A DNA stretch of 64,000 nt. Source: Coccinella septempunctata. Taxonomy: Eukaryota > Arthropoda > Insecta > Coleoptera > Coccinellidae. Both the position numbers and the translations under genes were made by a program. Of this stretch, positions 32,216 through 42,536 are shown one piece after another. The stretch is from positions 6,485,730 through 6,549,729 of the forward strand of contig NC_058194.1 of assembly GCF_907165205.1 (NCBI RefSeq), written 5' to 3'. The notes under the pieces were generated by a model. It did not search any database. It worked only from the letters and a program-made list of their open reading frames with translations, and was not told where the DNA came from. Positions within the stretch are counted from its first letter, which is position 1, and every line of letters begins with the position of its first letter.

Positions 32216-32467
32216 GTTATTGAGATTATTGGAAAAGAAAATGTTAATCTCTCAGATAAACAAGTGGATGAATTGATTGAACTCATAGACAAAGAAGAAA
32301 TATTGGAAGTTGAAGACAAAATTGAGAAAGCTCTTCAAAAAGATAAGGAAGCACAGTTGGAAAAAAACAAGGAGTCCCCAGGACATTCTTCAACAGATAG
32401 TGATATCAAAAATAAAGATGAGTTGCAAAAACGTGATGAGCAATCAAAATCACATAGATCAAAATGA
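32216..32467 (+). CDS. Letm1: LETM1, exon 3 (C-terminus)
   Basis: After TTTCAG, VIEIIGKENVNLSDKQVDELIELIDKEE follows directly on VEDVLK of exon 2 and completes the EF-hand-like helix conserved at the C-terminus of LETM1. It adds 83 residues ending in a charged, Lys/Ser-rich tail (QSKSHRSK), with a TGA stop at 32465. The frame is phase 0 across the junction. The separate ATG in intron-derived sequence at 32207 is not a real start. The exon lies 16.9 kb from exon 2. Confidence 0.9.
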   Translation, partial: VIEIIGKENVNLSDKQVDELIELIDKEEILEVEDKIEKALQKDKEAQLEKNKESPGHSSTDSDIKNKDELQKRDEQSKSHRSK

Positions 32468-33008
32468 TGATTCATAGTAATCAAAGAAAGTAGTTTGTGT
32501 CTAATTTTTTCAAATCTTTAGTGGTTGAAAGTATTTTAATGAAATTATTTTTATGATATGTATAAAATTGGAGAACTAGTGAGATAAATGGGAATGTTCA
32601 AAGAATACTTTTTTCACTCCTCATATAGTATTTTTATTATATTACATGGATACCTTGTAAATAATAATCCCATATTCGAAATTTTGTATGTGAAAGTCTC
32701 AACTTATGAATTGAGTCGATTTCTAATGCATAATTTTCTGAGGAAAATATTAGTAATATTAATTTGTAAGTTTGGAACTGCTGACCTTGTGATATGCTTT
32801 TACAGGTTAATCAATTGGTTCTTACCTAGTTACTAAACTAGTAAATATGGATAACTTGTATATTTGATGTACATTATTATTATGTTGCTTATTTATAGTA
32901 TTCAAAGTTTCATTTGCTTTTTTGAGAAGTTTCTTATTTTAATTTGAATACCCATTCCTTTCTGGTTATATTTTTGTGAGATATTTATAAGTGTAATATA
33001 TTGTGAAG

Positions 33009-33019
33009 AATAAAATAAA
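33009..33019 (+). terminator. Probable LETM1 polyadenylation signals
   Basis: Overlapping AATAAA hexamers (33009-33014 and 33014-33019) about 540 bases after the LETM1 stop codon in an AT-rich 3' UTR. Confidence 0.6.
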
Positions 33020-33069
33020 ACTTTGAATTTTGATTGTTAAAAATTTTTGGTGTACTTTTTCAACTCAAC

Positions 33070-33072
<3 letters not shown>

Positions 33073-33111
<39 letters not shown>

Positions 33112-33139
33112 GAGAGAGAGAGAGAGAGGGAGAGAGAGA
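33073..33139. repeat. (AG)n microsatellite
   Basis: About 67 bases of AG repeats with occasional GGG interruptions, just beyond the LETM1 3' end. Confidence 0.95.
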
Positions 33140-33476
33140 AAATAACTTCATTAAATATGTATTCGAAGGGCTTACAATCCAGGTTTTCCTGCCCTGTAAT
33201 ATAGGGTTTTTCAACAAGAACTTTGTTTCTCACTATGGCCCCACTGGAACTACATGAAAGTTTTGACATTTGGTTTTTGACATATCTATAGTAGAAACTT
33301 GGGCAATTGTTACAATGAATTCCATTTCACTCAAAAATCGTTTCAAAATAATACAAATTCACTATTAAAATGGTGGATCTGTAAAAGTTTTATAGATCGG
33401 TCAACATAATCGAGAGATGTTAACAACTAAATTTTGGCCTATTGTTAAAGATATGGATACCACAAATATGTGGCAA

Positions 33477-33575
33477 AAATTATAGAGTTAGGAAGATGAG
33501 AAACGCTCCTATATCTCTAGCAAAGATTATAGAGTAGGAAGATGGGAAACGACCCTATATCTCTAGTACTAAAAT
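33477..33575 (+). repeat. Tandem duplication of an approximately 50 bp unit
   Basis: Two copies of ATTATAGAGT(T)AGGAAGATG ... CCTATATCTCTAG. The second starts CAAAGATTATAGAG, the same end as micro-palindromes 2 and 8, and the first shows that GTTAGG belongs to that terminus. Confidence 0.7.
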
Positions 33576-33813
33576 CCGACTACACTTTGGACCTGTGTTT
33601 CACATACTGAGAAATTAGATGGCGCTGAAATCGTACTGTCAAACTATTAAATTACAGTTTTGTCTTTTAATTGAAGGGCGCGAAATTCGATGTTTCGACA
33701 AAACAAAACCAGCGCTTTGTTTTTTGAACAGGATGTTTTTTTTATGTAAAAATTGGGTAATCATGATTTTCGTCATGTGGATGTGGGCGGATTTTCGACA
33801 TCCCAACTGCGCC

Positions 33814-34573
33814 CGCTCGAATCCAATTACCGTTGAGGGCGCTGCGAAATGTAAACAAACTTTGACGTTTGTCAGTACTCTTTTCGAGATTTGTACGGCC
33901 TAACAGAGATTTTCTAGTAAATCAAGATATTTATCGGAATTATCGGAAGTGAATTGATTGATTTAGCTTCGTGAAGAAAGATCAACATTCTTTGGAGATA
34001 CTTCATTTGAAAGGGATGAATTGTGGAATGAAATCGATCGATGACATTGGTGATCCACTGTACCTAGACACAAGTTCCTATTATTTCACAGATTCTTTCT
34101 TGAAGTAAACCTAGGTAATAATGTTGAGGTAGCATATACTGAGTTTGTGGAGTAGGTAGAAACTATACATCCTGATAACTAAAGCGTTTATGTGGAAGTT
34201 TTAAAGTTTCTATTTAAAATATTTAAATTCCATTTTTGATATAGGTGTTCCTCATACTGAAAGCTCAAAAGACATAAATTGAATTTATCAGAAAACCCTC
34301 GCCGAGAAAAATCGTTTGACCTAAAACCTAAAACCTGCCAGTTGAAAGCGCTGGTATAAATACCTTTCCAATATTTTTTCGTAATCAATATTTCTATTCA
34401 GAACCCCAGACAATAATCCCAATATAACATCTCCAAATAATAATATTAATACTTTGTTGGACAACGTGAGATAAAAGAAAACATAAGAAATTAAACTTGT
34501 TTTGACTTTGCAGTACTGACAAAATAGTTTCGTAATTCAGTCGGCAGAGGGCGTCTAGATTTTTGGATTCGCC
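33814..34573 (-). mobile_element. Element E, copy 3
   Basis: Reverse-orientation copy beginning TCGAATCCAATTACCG and ending TTTTGGATTCGCC. One internal segment near 34150-34200 differs from the other copies. It abuts the micro-palindrome cluster. Confidence 0.75.
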
Positions 34574-34582
34574 TCTCTCGGG

Positions 34583-34626
34583 CATAGACTTATAATATGT
34601 TATAATATGTTATTTATAAGTCTATG
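34583..34626. mobile_element. Micro-palindrome insertion 12 (44 bp)
   Basis: Arms CATAGACTTATAA / TTATAAGTCTATG, flanked by CTCTCGGG (34575-34582, 34627-34634). Confidence 0.85.
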
Positions 34627-34662
34627 CTCTCGGGGCATTTTGTTGTCAGATTGTGCAAAAGC

Positions 34663-34679
34663 CATAGAGATTGTCTCTG
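34663..34679. mobile_element. Micro-palindrome insertion 13 (17 bp)
   Basis: CATAGAGATTGTCTCTG flanked by GCAAAAGC (34655-34662, 34680-34687). Confidence 0.75.
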
Positions 34680-34943
34680 GCAAAAGCCATATCCTCGGAT
34701 TCGGACTAATAATGTTATTGCCAATTGGAGAAATTTATCACATTATACTCGTAGGTATGTGGGCTTCTCCGCATTAATTTTTTTACGAAATCCTTTTGAA
34801 AATGTATAAAATAGTGTTAAGGAATGACAGCTCTATTCAGATGAGAGGAAGTTAGAAAATGGATACCTATTAACACATAAACATTTGCATAAATTAATTC
34901 AATACTTTCCTACGACCACAGAACACAAATAATGTGGTTGAGC

Positions 34944-34973
34944 CATAGAGAAAGGGAAAGAGTCTTGTCTCTG
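34944..34973. mobile_element. Micro-insertion 14 (30 bp)
   Basis: Starts CATAGAGAAAGG, ends TTGTCTCTG; flanked by GGTTGAGC (34936-34943, 34974-34981). Imperfect ends like insertion 13. Confidence 0.75.
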
Positions 34974-34988
34974 GGTTGAGCCATAGAC

Positions 34989-35004
34989 CACTCTGTAATC
35001 TGTG
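34989..35004. mobile_element. Micro-insertion 15 (16 bp)
   Basis: CACTCTGTAATCTGTG, the near-complement of the insert at 21114, between 9 bp repeats GCCATAGAC (34980-34988, 35005-35013). It sits a few bases from insertion 14. Confidence 0.6.
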
Positions 35005-35049
35005 GCCATAGACCTATTAAACACATGGACATGGAGTCCACGAGTGCGG

Positions 35050-35067
35050 TAGAGACAACTCTCTATG
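35050..35067. mobile_element. Micro-palindrome insertion 16 (18 bp)
   Basis: TAGAGACAACTCTCTATG flanked by GAGTGCGG (35042-35049, 35068-35075). In reverse it begins CATAGAGA like insertions 13 and 14. Confidence 0.7.
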
Positions 35068-35081
35068 GAGTGCGGCCAACA

Positions 35082-35115
35082 CATTGAACTAAAGAGAACT
35101 TTCTTTAGTTCAATG
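35082..35115. mobile_element. Micro-palindrome insertion 17 (34 bp)
   Basis: Arms CATTGAACTAAAGA / TCTTTAGTTCAATG, flanked by GGCCAACA (35074-35081, 35116-35123). Its target overlaps the right duplication of insertion 16 by two bases. Confidence 0.85.
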
Positions 35116-35123
35116 GGCCAACA

Positions 35124-36778
35124 TAAGCGAAGAGAGAGATGGAGCTAGTATGGGCAAGAAAACGCCTTAGCGCTAAGCGCATACGATTTATTTCGTTTTT
35201 TTTATATTTAGGGAAAATTAGAAATGAAATTTGCTTGGAAATATTTCGATAATTGATTATGAACTTTTAATCTTTTAATTTAGGTATTAATTTCCGAGCT
35301 ATATACCTATATTGGCTTGCGTTAGCGGTTAGAGATGAGCAAGTACCTGTATAATTGAATTAAAAAAATATTGAACGAATATGAGTATCATTTAGATTGC
35401 GTTTTATAATCCAATTAAAACTGCTTTCGGCAACTGTTCCTCGGAAAATACAACAGATAAGTTCATGGAAAGTTTGTGAATAAATTGATTCGAATAAAAA
35501 CAGTTACGCACTTTTTTAGCTAACATAATATTCTGATTTCTTGTTGGTTCAATATCTGAAAAAATATTTTAAGTGTGTAATATCACTTTCGACTAAAAAT
35601 AAGTTTCCCCTGATGATATTTCTTTTACATCGCTTCACATTTCAAGATTGGATGAAAATAATAAAACAATCATAATTATTAGCAACTCAATTTATTCTTC
35701 TTATTCATCAATATTGATCAAAAGGTTGAAAAATAGACATTACAATCGGCATATTATAATGTAATTTTCAACTAAGGATAATTTTCAGAAAGCATATTTA
35801 TATTTTGTCCCAATGGAAAAGCTCGTATTTTGGGCATTCATTCCTTCTTCTAAACTCAAGTGCTTCTTGAGTATTATTACAATATTTGCTCCTTATCGTT
35901 TCAACTTTTTTTTGAAATCACCCTTTTCCTATTATGATATAAATCAGAGCAAATTCAAATTACTTTGTTGGAGCGGAGGCTAGGATTAGTCGATAAGTTA
36001 CCTTAACAGAATTTGAGCATCCATTAGCTAGGTCAGACCAACTCAGTTTTGAAGCAAATTCATACTTGCTTGTTCAAAGCAGGTGAGTTAATTGGAATTT
36101 AAATGAATATGTAAATATGGTTAGGAGCTGATAGCAAATGAAGATTTATCAACCGTTTATCCAAAAGGTATGGAACGATCAATCAACTATTCGCTAGGAG
36201 CTTGAAAATGAATGCCATTAAGTATTTCTACAAACATCATTGTAGTATTACGGGTTGACTAATGTATCAGCCTCTCTCAATGAATTCAGAAAAAGTTCTC
36301 AGCATTTTAACCTTCTTTTTCACATTTCTGTATTTGATGTGAATGCTATTTATATATGATTTCTTTTGATACTTGCAGGATACCTGTGTTATATCTGTAA
36401 TCAGTAAAGGATTTGATATCCATTTAGGTATAAGATATTGGTTTTGTTCACTGCAATATTGTTCGAGATGATTTTTTTTACAATCAAATGCACCATGAAA
36501 TTGAAAACCAATGACACAGTTTCTTCTTTTCAACATCAACTATCCGTGAAAATGGGTTTTTCAATCTTTTTCTGGAGAATGATGATTTAAGTCCTTTCTT
36601 TTCACAGCCATAATCTAGTTATTCCTCATGACCTCGTTGTTCGGAAATCTAGATGAGAAAAGAATTGACAAACATTTATTGATTTGAAATGAATAATTCA
36701 ACTATGATATAATAAATCGATTAATACTGTTAAATCTGGCAACGTCTCTCCTATCGGCAAATTTGCGAACCATAAGGT
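35124..36778. other. Sequence with no supported gene
   Basis: AT-rich. A 90-codon minus-strand frame (36539-36267) with three Cys has no family match that I recognise. No repeat termini seen. Confidence 0.4.
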
Positions 36779-37720
36779 TTCTGGGGGTTTGGCAAGTACT
36801 AAGATGTCTAAGACACTGGTGTGTGCACTTGTCACTTCTTGCAAGCATCAACATTTCAGAAAATCGGGGATATGGGATCAGTTTCGTGGCGACGCCACCA
36901 TGTCATTCGCTTAGTTTTATCCTTGTTCTGCCAAAGCTAGTCCAATGATACTCTCTCGTTTTATTTTGTTTTGCGTTGATATCGAACATAGATCAACGAA
37001 TATAAAATATTAACTGGCCCGTTTTGTCAGCTGTTGCGAAAACAAATCTGTCAATATTTCAACACTATCGAATAAGGGTTCGAAGGAGTATTTACTACTC
37101 TTCTTCAAGATAATTTCCGTTTCACAAATTGAATTCATGAGGGGGTAATTCAATATGATTTTAATAAAACACAGTTGATTGGTCAAATATCCAATATATT
37201 CAGTTGACGGAAAGGGAATGTCCACTATATCTACTCATGTAGAATATTTGAAGAACAGACTAGAATAGATTTATGTATTTCTGTTTCTCAATACATGCCC
37301 CCAATTCACATTACGTATTTCCAATACAGTTTCTTTGAAATATTGCTGAAGTTGCCATAAAACTTAGCTATATCCGTCCCGAATGTTCTTTCATCTGATT
37401 TGGTTCTGCCTCAAATTCTAACAACACCGAATTCTTAGCTGTAGTTCTTGATTGTCACATTGAATAAATGAATGTTCTACACCCCTTTCTCGAAACTAAT
37501 ACATTTTCAGACACCAATAATCGCTTATAAATACAACATATTCGTAAGTCGTAGGAAAGTATTCAAATTATTTTCAAATATCAATGGACAATGCTCTGTC
37601 AAATTCTAAACAGCGCTACCTACAGTGGTAAAAACGAAACTGATCTCATATCCCCACGAAATTAAAAACAAAATCGAATCAGTGAATACACCAGAGTTTT
37701 AGACTTCTTAGCAAGTACCG
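36779..37720. mobile_element. Inverted-repeat element (about 0.94 kb)
   Basis: 36779-36905 and 37610-37720 are imperfect inverted repeats (GATCAGTTTCGT near 36873 versus ACGAAACTGATC near 37636; CTAAGACACTGGTGT versus ACACCAGAGTTTTAG). No ORF with recognisable homology; the target duplication was not resolved. Confidence 0.55.
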
Positions 37721-38062
37721 AGTTTTGAGAAGAGATGGAAAAGAGTGGGGATAAAAAGATAAAATGAGCGGAGACGGAGGAAAAGGCCCTCTTTCATTGT
37801 TGGTAAAGTCATGAGTAGGTACCGAGTAATGATATAGTTTTTTGTGAAAGCATCGTATCGAAAGTGTATGTATATTCGATCGGTGCGACTGTTTGTGAAT
37901 AAACTTTTGTACCCAGTCAGAGTGTTTTAGTTTTTATCGAACCTGTCCCAATATACCGTAGATAGAGAATTCATTTTCACTTTTAACAAATACATTCGAA
38001 GGTACTTTACCAGTTAAATTTCACTTTATCTGCCTTTTCAACTCATTATATACGCGCCTTAA

Positions 38063-38523
38063 AGCCGCGTACACATCTGAGCAATACAGCCGAATGTGCA
38101 TTCATTCAGATGTGGACGGACAAAACACACCGCACCGAACATATGCTCATGTTGCGCGGAGCCGATCCACAATTTGTCAGTCTATAGCCGCGTACACATC
38201 TGAGCAAAACAGCCGAATGAGCATTCAAAAAAATGTGCTGTTAAGGCTACGGTCTCAACTTCTTTGTAGATATAATTGTTAAGACCATCTAGTACGCCGT
38301 CGTCTCTTCTTCTTTAGCAACTCGTACAGAATTATGAAAGAGGCACTAGCACAACCCAAGTTTTCCATCCTTAGAACATATAATGATTCCTTTTTTCTAA
38401 GTTTCCATCGTTTACGTTCGTGAGCACTCCGAACACATACTCATGCTGTTCTTGCGTCGGAAAGAAAAATTGTCCGGTGCGGCGTGCTCATTCGGCTATT
38501 TTGCTCAGATGTATACGCGCCTT
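38063..38523. mobile_element. PIF/Harbinger-like MITE (461 bp)
   Basis: Ends AGCCGCGTACACATCTGAGC and the complement of AGGCGCGTATACATCTGAGC, flanked by TAA on both sides, the 3 bp duplication of PIF/Harbinger. An extra internal copy of the same terminal string is present at about 38187. Confidence 0.7.
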
Positions 38524-38649
38524 AATATGTCTATGGGTTGAGCAGTCGCTATTTTATGTTTTTTTTTTGTTCAAATTTATCTAAAAGCATGTAAGAGAAA
38601 ATATTCTACTGTATCAGAATTCATCTTCCGATGAAGAAAGAGAAAAGAA

Positions 38650-38816
38650 AGAACAACATAAATATGACCATGGTGAAATGTTGGAGCGTGCGCTAGTGTG
38701 AGAGTGTTTCGGCATCGGAAAGAAAAGGAGAAGAGATATGAATTTCTGAGTGCATTTTTGAGAGAAAATTGAAAAAAACCTTACCTCAAGAATCGACTCG
38801 GAATCAATTTGTCTGT
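38650..38816 (+). mobile_element. Element F, copy 3, left piece (split by the Gypsy element)
   Basis: Matches F copy 1 from about AACAACATAAATATGA up to CAATTTGTCTGT, where the Gypsy LTR begins. The F sequence resumes at 46916 after the TCTGT duplication. The left terminus of F is missing. Confidence 0.75.
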
Positions 38817-38909
38817 TGTAATGTTCTCTACTTTTCGAAAGAAAACTCCTATCTATTTTTTATCAAACTTTATTCCGCCCGTCACAATCGACGCTAAATT
38901 AATATATTC

Positions 38910-40124
38910 CATAGATTAAGGTGGTGTAGATAGGAAACTCTCACAATATTTTGAAACATTGTTCACCGCGACCTCTGGTGGACTGGGGTGAAGCTTGAGT
39001 AGATCTGGTTTTGAAAAAAAGCTGTGTGTTGTCAAACAAAAAGAACGAGTATAATTTCTGTGTTTTCAGCCTATTCTCCATACATTGCAGGAAATTCGAA
39101 AAAACTACTTGACAATTTATTCGTATCATAATTATATAAACACCAATGTACTGGTATTTAGTTCAGATAGTTTAGTATTTTTTTTATGATACGAATAGAT
39201 TACCACAGTAGTATTCTTTCATTCGGATAATTTTCAAAGTAAGAAACCGATAATTGCAAAGGAAAAAATAAGGATTATATGGCTTTATTTATTGTATTTG
39301 ATTGCATGGATCGACAAGCAATAAAATATATTTTATAAAAGGTTTATTTTTTCGTTAATACCAGGAGTCCAGTCTTAAATTTGAACCATTTTAGTAGGTA
39401 TATGGAAGTTTTTCATGATAAGCTTTTTCACAGTCGCCACAATCGTAACTTTCACGTAGAATTACGCCTTCTCCAGCAAGGGAATGAATTTCTTTTTCTA
39501 ATCGAATATCCGGAAATATAGTTTGATATTTTACTTTTCAACAGTGTACCTGCTAGTATGTGATACTGTTGTACATACAGACACCCTTTTGATATTTACT
39601 TGTTCCGATACTTATTAATCAATAGTTGAAAATATTAAAATTGAGTCATTTCATAAGTGACTAAAATTGGTAGTATCGTTCGTTACAACTTCATTGTTTC
39701 GAATGTTAACAAGTCCATTTGAAAATGCATAATTCAATACAGCTAAAAATGTTCTTCATTACCTGAAGGGGATGAAAAAAACTTGACAAATATATGGGAA
39801 TAATAACTCACTGCCTAAACTAGGATATATAAAATGTTTTCAAATATTCGAATTCAAAAAGATTGATCTTCAAAAGTTCAAATGACAGAACACACTTCTC
39901 CCCTTGTCCTGTGAATGAAGCATTGAACTAAAGAAAGAGTTTCAGTAGTAGTAGTAGTAGTTCAATGGAATGAAGTTGAAGGAAATCTCCTTTTTTCCAG
40001 CGTCATCTATTAACTGTATATTGAAAGAAACACCTATTAATTCACCCCAGGTTAAGAGAGGGCGCAAAAAAACGGTTTCGTCTCGTAGTATGGAAGTTTC
40101 CAATCTACATTACTCTAATCTATG
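38910..40124. mobile_element. P- or hAT-like non-autonomous element (1.2 kb) in the LTR
   Basis: Inverted ends of about 30 bp: CATAGATTAAGGTGG... and the complement of CATAGATTAGAGTAATG.... The 8 bp duplication ATATATTC is perfect. The AAGGTGG near the end recalls P-element termini, but P and hAT both fit. No transposase ORF is present. It contains micro-palindrome 18. Confidence 0.75.
39921..39967. mobile_element. Micro-palindrome insertion 18 (47 bp) with a GTA microsatellite core
   Basis: Starts CATTGAACTAAAG, ends GTTCAATG, with (GTA)n inside; flanked by GAATGAAG (39913-39920, 39968-39975). Nested in the 38910-40124 element. Confidence 0.8.
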
Positions 40125-40132
40125 ATATATTC

Positions 40133-41194
40133 TATGGAGAGTAGAGAGAAGGAGAACGATCGCTGCTTTGAGACCACAGATTTTTTGTCCCCTAAAATAT
40201 GTACCACTAGGGTAATTCATGCTTTTGCCAACAGGCGCGCTGGCCATCACGAGAGTGCGAAATTTTGTTTACACAAATCAAATTGTAGTTGGCTCGTTGG
40301 CTGAGTGAACTGTTTCCCTGCTGACAGATGATAGGAATATTATTATTGTCGATTTTTGATAAGAGAACAACATATGACCATGGTGAAATGTTGAAGCGTG
40401 CGCTAGTATAAGAGTGTTTTGGCATCGGAAAGAAAAGGAGAAGAGATAAAATTTCCGAGAACATTTTTGAGAGAAAATTGGAAAAAACCTTATCTCAAGA
40501 ATCAACTCCCAATCAATTTGTGTGTCAAGAGCACTTTTGCGATGAAGATATCAAAAAGATGATGGATTTATTATAAACGAAATCGAAATTGTCATCCCTC
40601 GTGAGAAGTTGACTCTTCTGAATAAGAATATTTAACCAATAAAACTACATGGTTCAGAAGTAAATATTCTTGAAGAATTTTATTGGCATAACATAATATA
40701 TGGTTTATATCGGTTCTCAGCTGAGTATTGGCAAAAGAATCTACTCTAATACCTAAGTGATAAATCTGAGACTGCTACCTTTTGTTGTCTTGATGTGTAC
40801 TACTCCTCACTACGGATTTATATAATTTTGAAGATTAGTAAACCAACTAACATAGCTGCTTTCAATAAACAATGATAAACAAAAAAGTAGGTACAATTTT
40901 TTTGATCAGTGATTTCTTTTAAATTTCATTGATTTCGACTTGCATTTTATTGCATATAATTCAGAGAACTCATATTCAATATAGATTTGAAGAAAGGTAT
41001 TTGAAAAATCATCAGAAAAACCACGATGACACATAACCTTAAATAAAATGAAGGCTGTTCATTTCAAATTGTCGCTTGAATCCCCACCCCTTATCGATAC
41101 CCGCTGTAATCGCAGCGACACCCATCCTACGTTTCCCGTTTTCGGGGACACATTTTTAGTACGTCGATCGTTCTCCTTCTCTCTACTCTCCATA
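40133..41194 (+). mobile_element. Element F, copy 2 (complete, 1.06 kb)
   Basis: TATGGAGAGTAG... ends in inverted orientation with a perfect 8 bp duplication ATATATTC, at the very target already used by the neighbouring element. It is closely similar to copy 1 and encodes the same THAP-like half domain (FVCQEHFCDEDI), again out of frame with the GFIINEIEIVIPREKL segment. Confidence 0.8.
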
Positions 41195-41306
41195 ATATAT
41201 TCTCATCTCCATGGAAAATAGAACAATCACCATAATATACATGCATTAGTGCTCTGTGATACTAGCTCAATAATATTCTTTGTCTAACATAGGCAGGTCC
41301 ACTACA

Positions 41307-41319
41307 AACCCTTTTTTAC
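41307..41319 (-). other. Gypsy polypurine tract
   Basis: On the minus strand AAAAAAGGGTT directly precedes the 3' LTR, the position and composition of the plus-strand primer. Confidence 0.6.
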
Positions 41320-41373
41320 GTTCAAATTAAAAAAAAACAAATGAACTGAATGAACAAAGCAGAAAATGACAAA

Positions 41374-42528
41374 TCATAATCTTTCTGCCAAACTGCTTGT
41401 TGGGGGTAATGTATCCTCTCTTATCTTCTCAGTTGGACGATGATCATACCATTCCACTTGATTTTTATGACGTTGAATTGAACGCGTAGGTGTATTAACC
41501 GAGACCAATGGACCATCGACTGATGTAACTGTTCCTGTATCCCCTTCAAACTTGCAATCGGATTTAAGATGACTGAAAGGTCTTTTCACCAAAACTTCGT
41601 CTCCAACTTCAAATGTTTTGTCAGGAACTGAGTCATACATCAGGAGATAATTGTTTAACTCCCGCTTGTAGTTTTTATCTTTCAGCATAGCAATTTTGAT
41701 AATCTTGTTAATACTGCGATTTTGCCTTTCTACCTCTCCATTGGCTTGAGCCTAATAAGGTGGAGTGGTGTAATGAATGATACCTAACTCTTTACAGGAA
41801 TTTGAAAACTCTTCAGAATTGAAAGGAGGACCATTGTCGGATGTTATTGAATAACAATAGCCAAACCTCGCAAAAACTTCTTGCAGGAATGCCGTCGTAG
41901 CTTCAGTTGTGGTCTTCTTCATGACCTTGCACTCGATGAATTTGCTGAAGTAATCTACTACAACTCATAAGTGTTTGTTTGATGGCAATGATTTAAAATC
42001 AATGGCTAAGTCCTGCCAAGGTCCATCAGGGAGAGTACGACGAGACATTTCTTGCAAAGTGATTGACTTACCAACCTTTCGACACTCGTCGCAGGTGCGA
42101 ACAAATGTATCTGCTTCCCTATCAATCCCAGGCCACCACACCTTGCTTCTGAGGCGTTCCTTCATCTTTATAATACCTGGATGACCTTCATGTGCATTCT
42201 CTAATACCTGTCTCCGTAGTAATGCTGGAATGACAATGCGAGAACCCCGTAGAAGAATGTTGTTGACATTGCATAATTCTTCGACTAATGCAGAATATGG
42301 CTTCTCAGTGACTCGTCGATTTGAACGAGGGCTTTCACAAACAGACTTTAAAATTTCATCTGCTCCTAATGCAGTACGAATCTCTTTCAAGGTAATAGCT
42401 CTTGGAACTAAACTGTGTACAACCATTACTAAATTCTTCTCGTACATATCATTTTCTGTTACGATATTTGTAGGTGGAACTGAGCGTGACAATGGATCCG
42501 CAATATTGTTCTTGCCTGGTACATGTAT
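41374..42528 (-). pseudogene. Gypsy pol, integrase part
   Basis: From 42528 down: linker (IIHVPGKNNIADPLSRS), the HHCC zinc-binding region (HEGHPGI ... WWPGIDREADTFVRTCDEC), and the integrase core, with VVDYFSKFIE after a stop near 41965, ITSDNGPPFNS and NGEVERQNR. Another stop (TAG) falls in the core just before AQANGEVER, near 41753. The C-terminal piece (41688-41374, GDEVLVKRPF ... GTVTSVDGPLVSVN) resembles the SH3-like tail, with sequence missing between NNYLLMYDS and the next block. Integrates cDNA in active elements; here it is disrupted. Confidence 0.8.
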
Positions 42529-42536
42529 AATTCTGT

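Larger units (their letters stand above)
38817..41306 (-). repeat. Gypsy 3' LTR, interrupted by two DNA elements
   Basis: LTR pieces 38817-38909 and 41203-41306 match the intact 5' LTR (46719-46915). Between them are two elements separated by, and flanked with, the same 8-mer ATATATTC (38902-38909, 40125-40132, 41195-41202). Confidence 0.85.

Noticed and set aside
32588..32836. 82-codon frame after the LETM1 stop
   Set aside because: It lies in the AT-rich 3' UTR before the poly(A) signals and has no recognisable motif.
33030..33257. 75-codon frame with Arg-Glu repeats
   Set aside because: It is translation of the (AG)n microsatellite.
34583..35123. CRISPR-like array of short repeats
   Set aside because: The short repeats differ in sequence and spacing, each has its own flanking duplication, and the context is eukaryotic.
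36267..36539. 90-codon Cys-containing minus-strand frame as a small secreted protein
   Set aside because: No signal peptide at its start and no family resemblance; kept only as a note.
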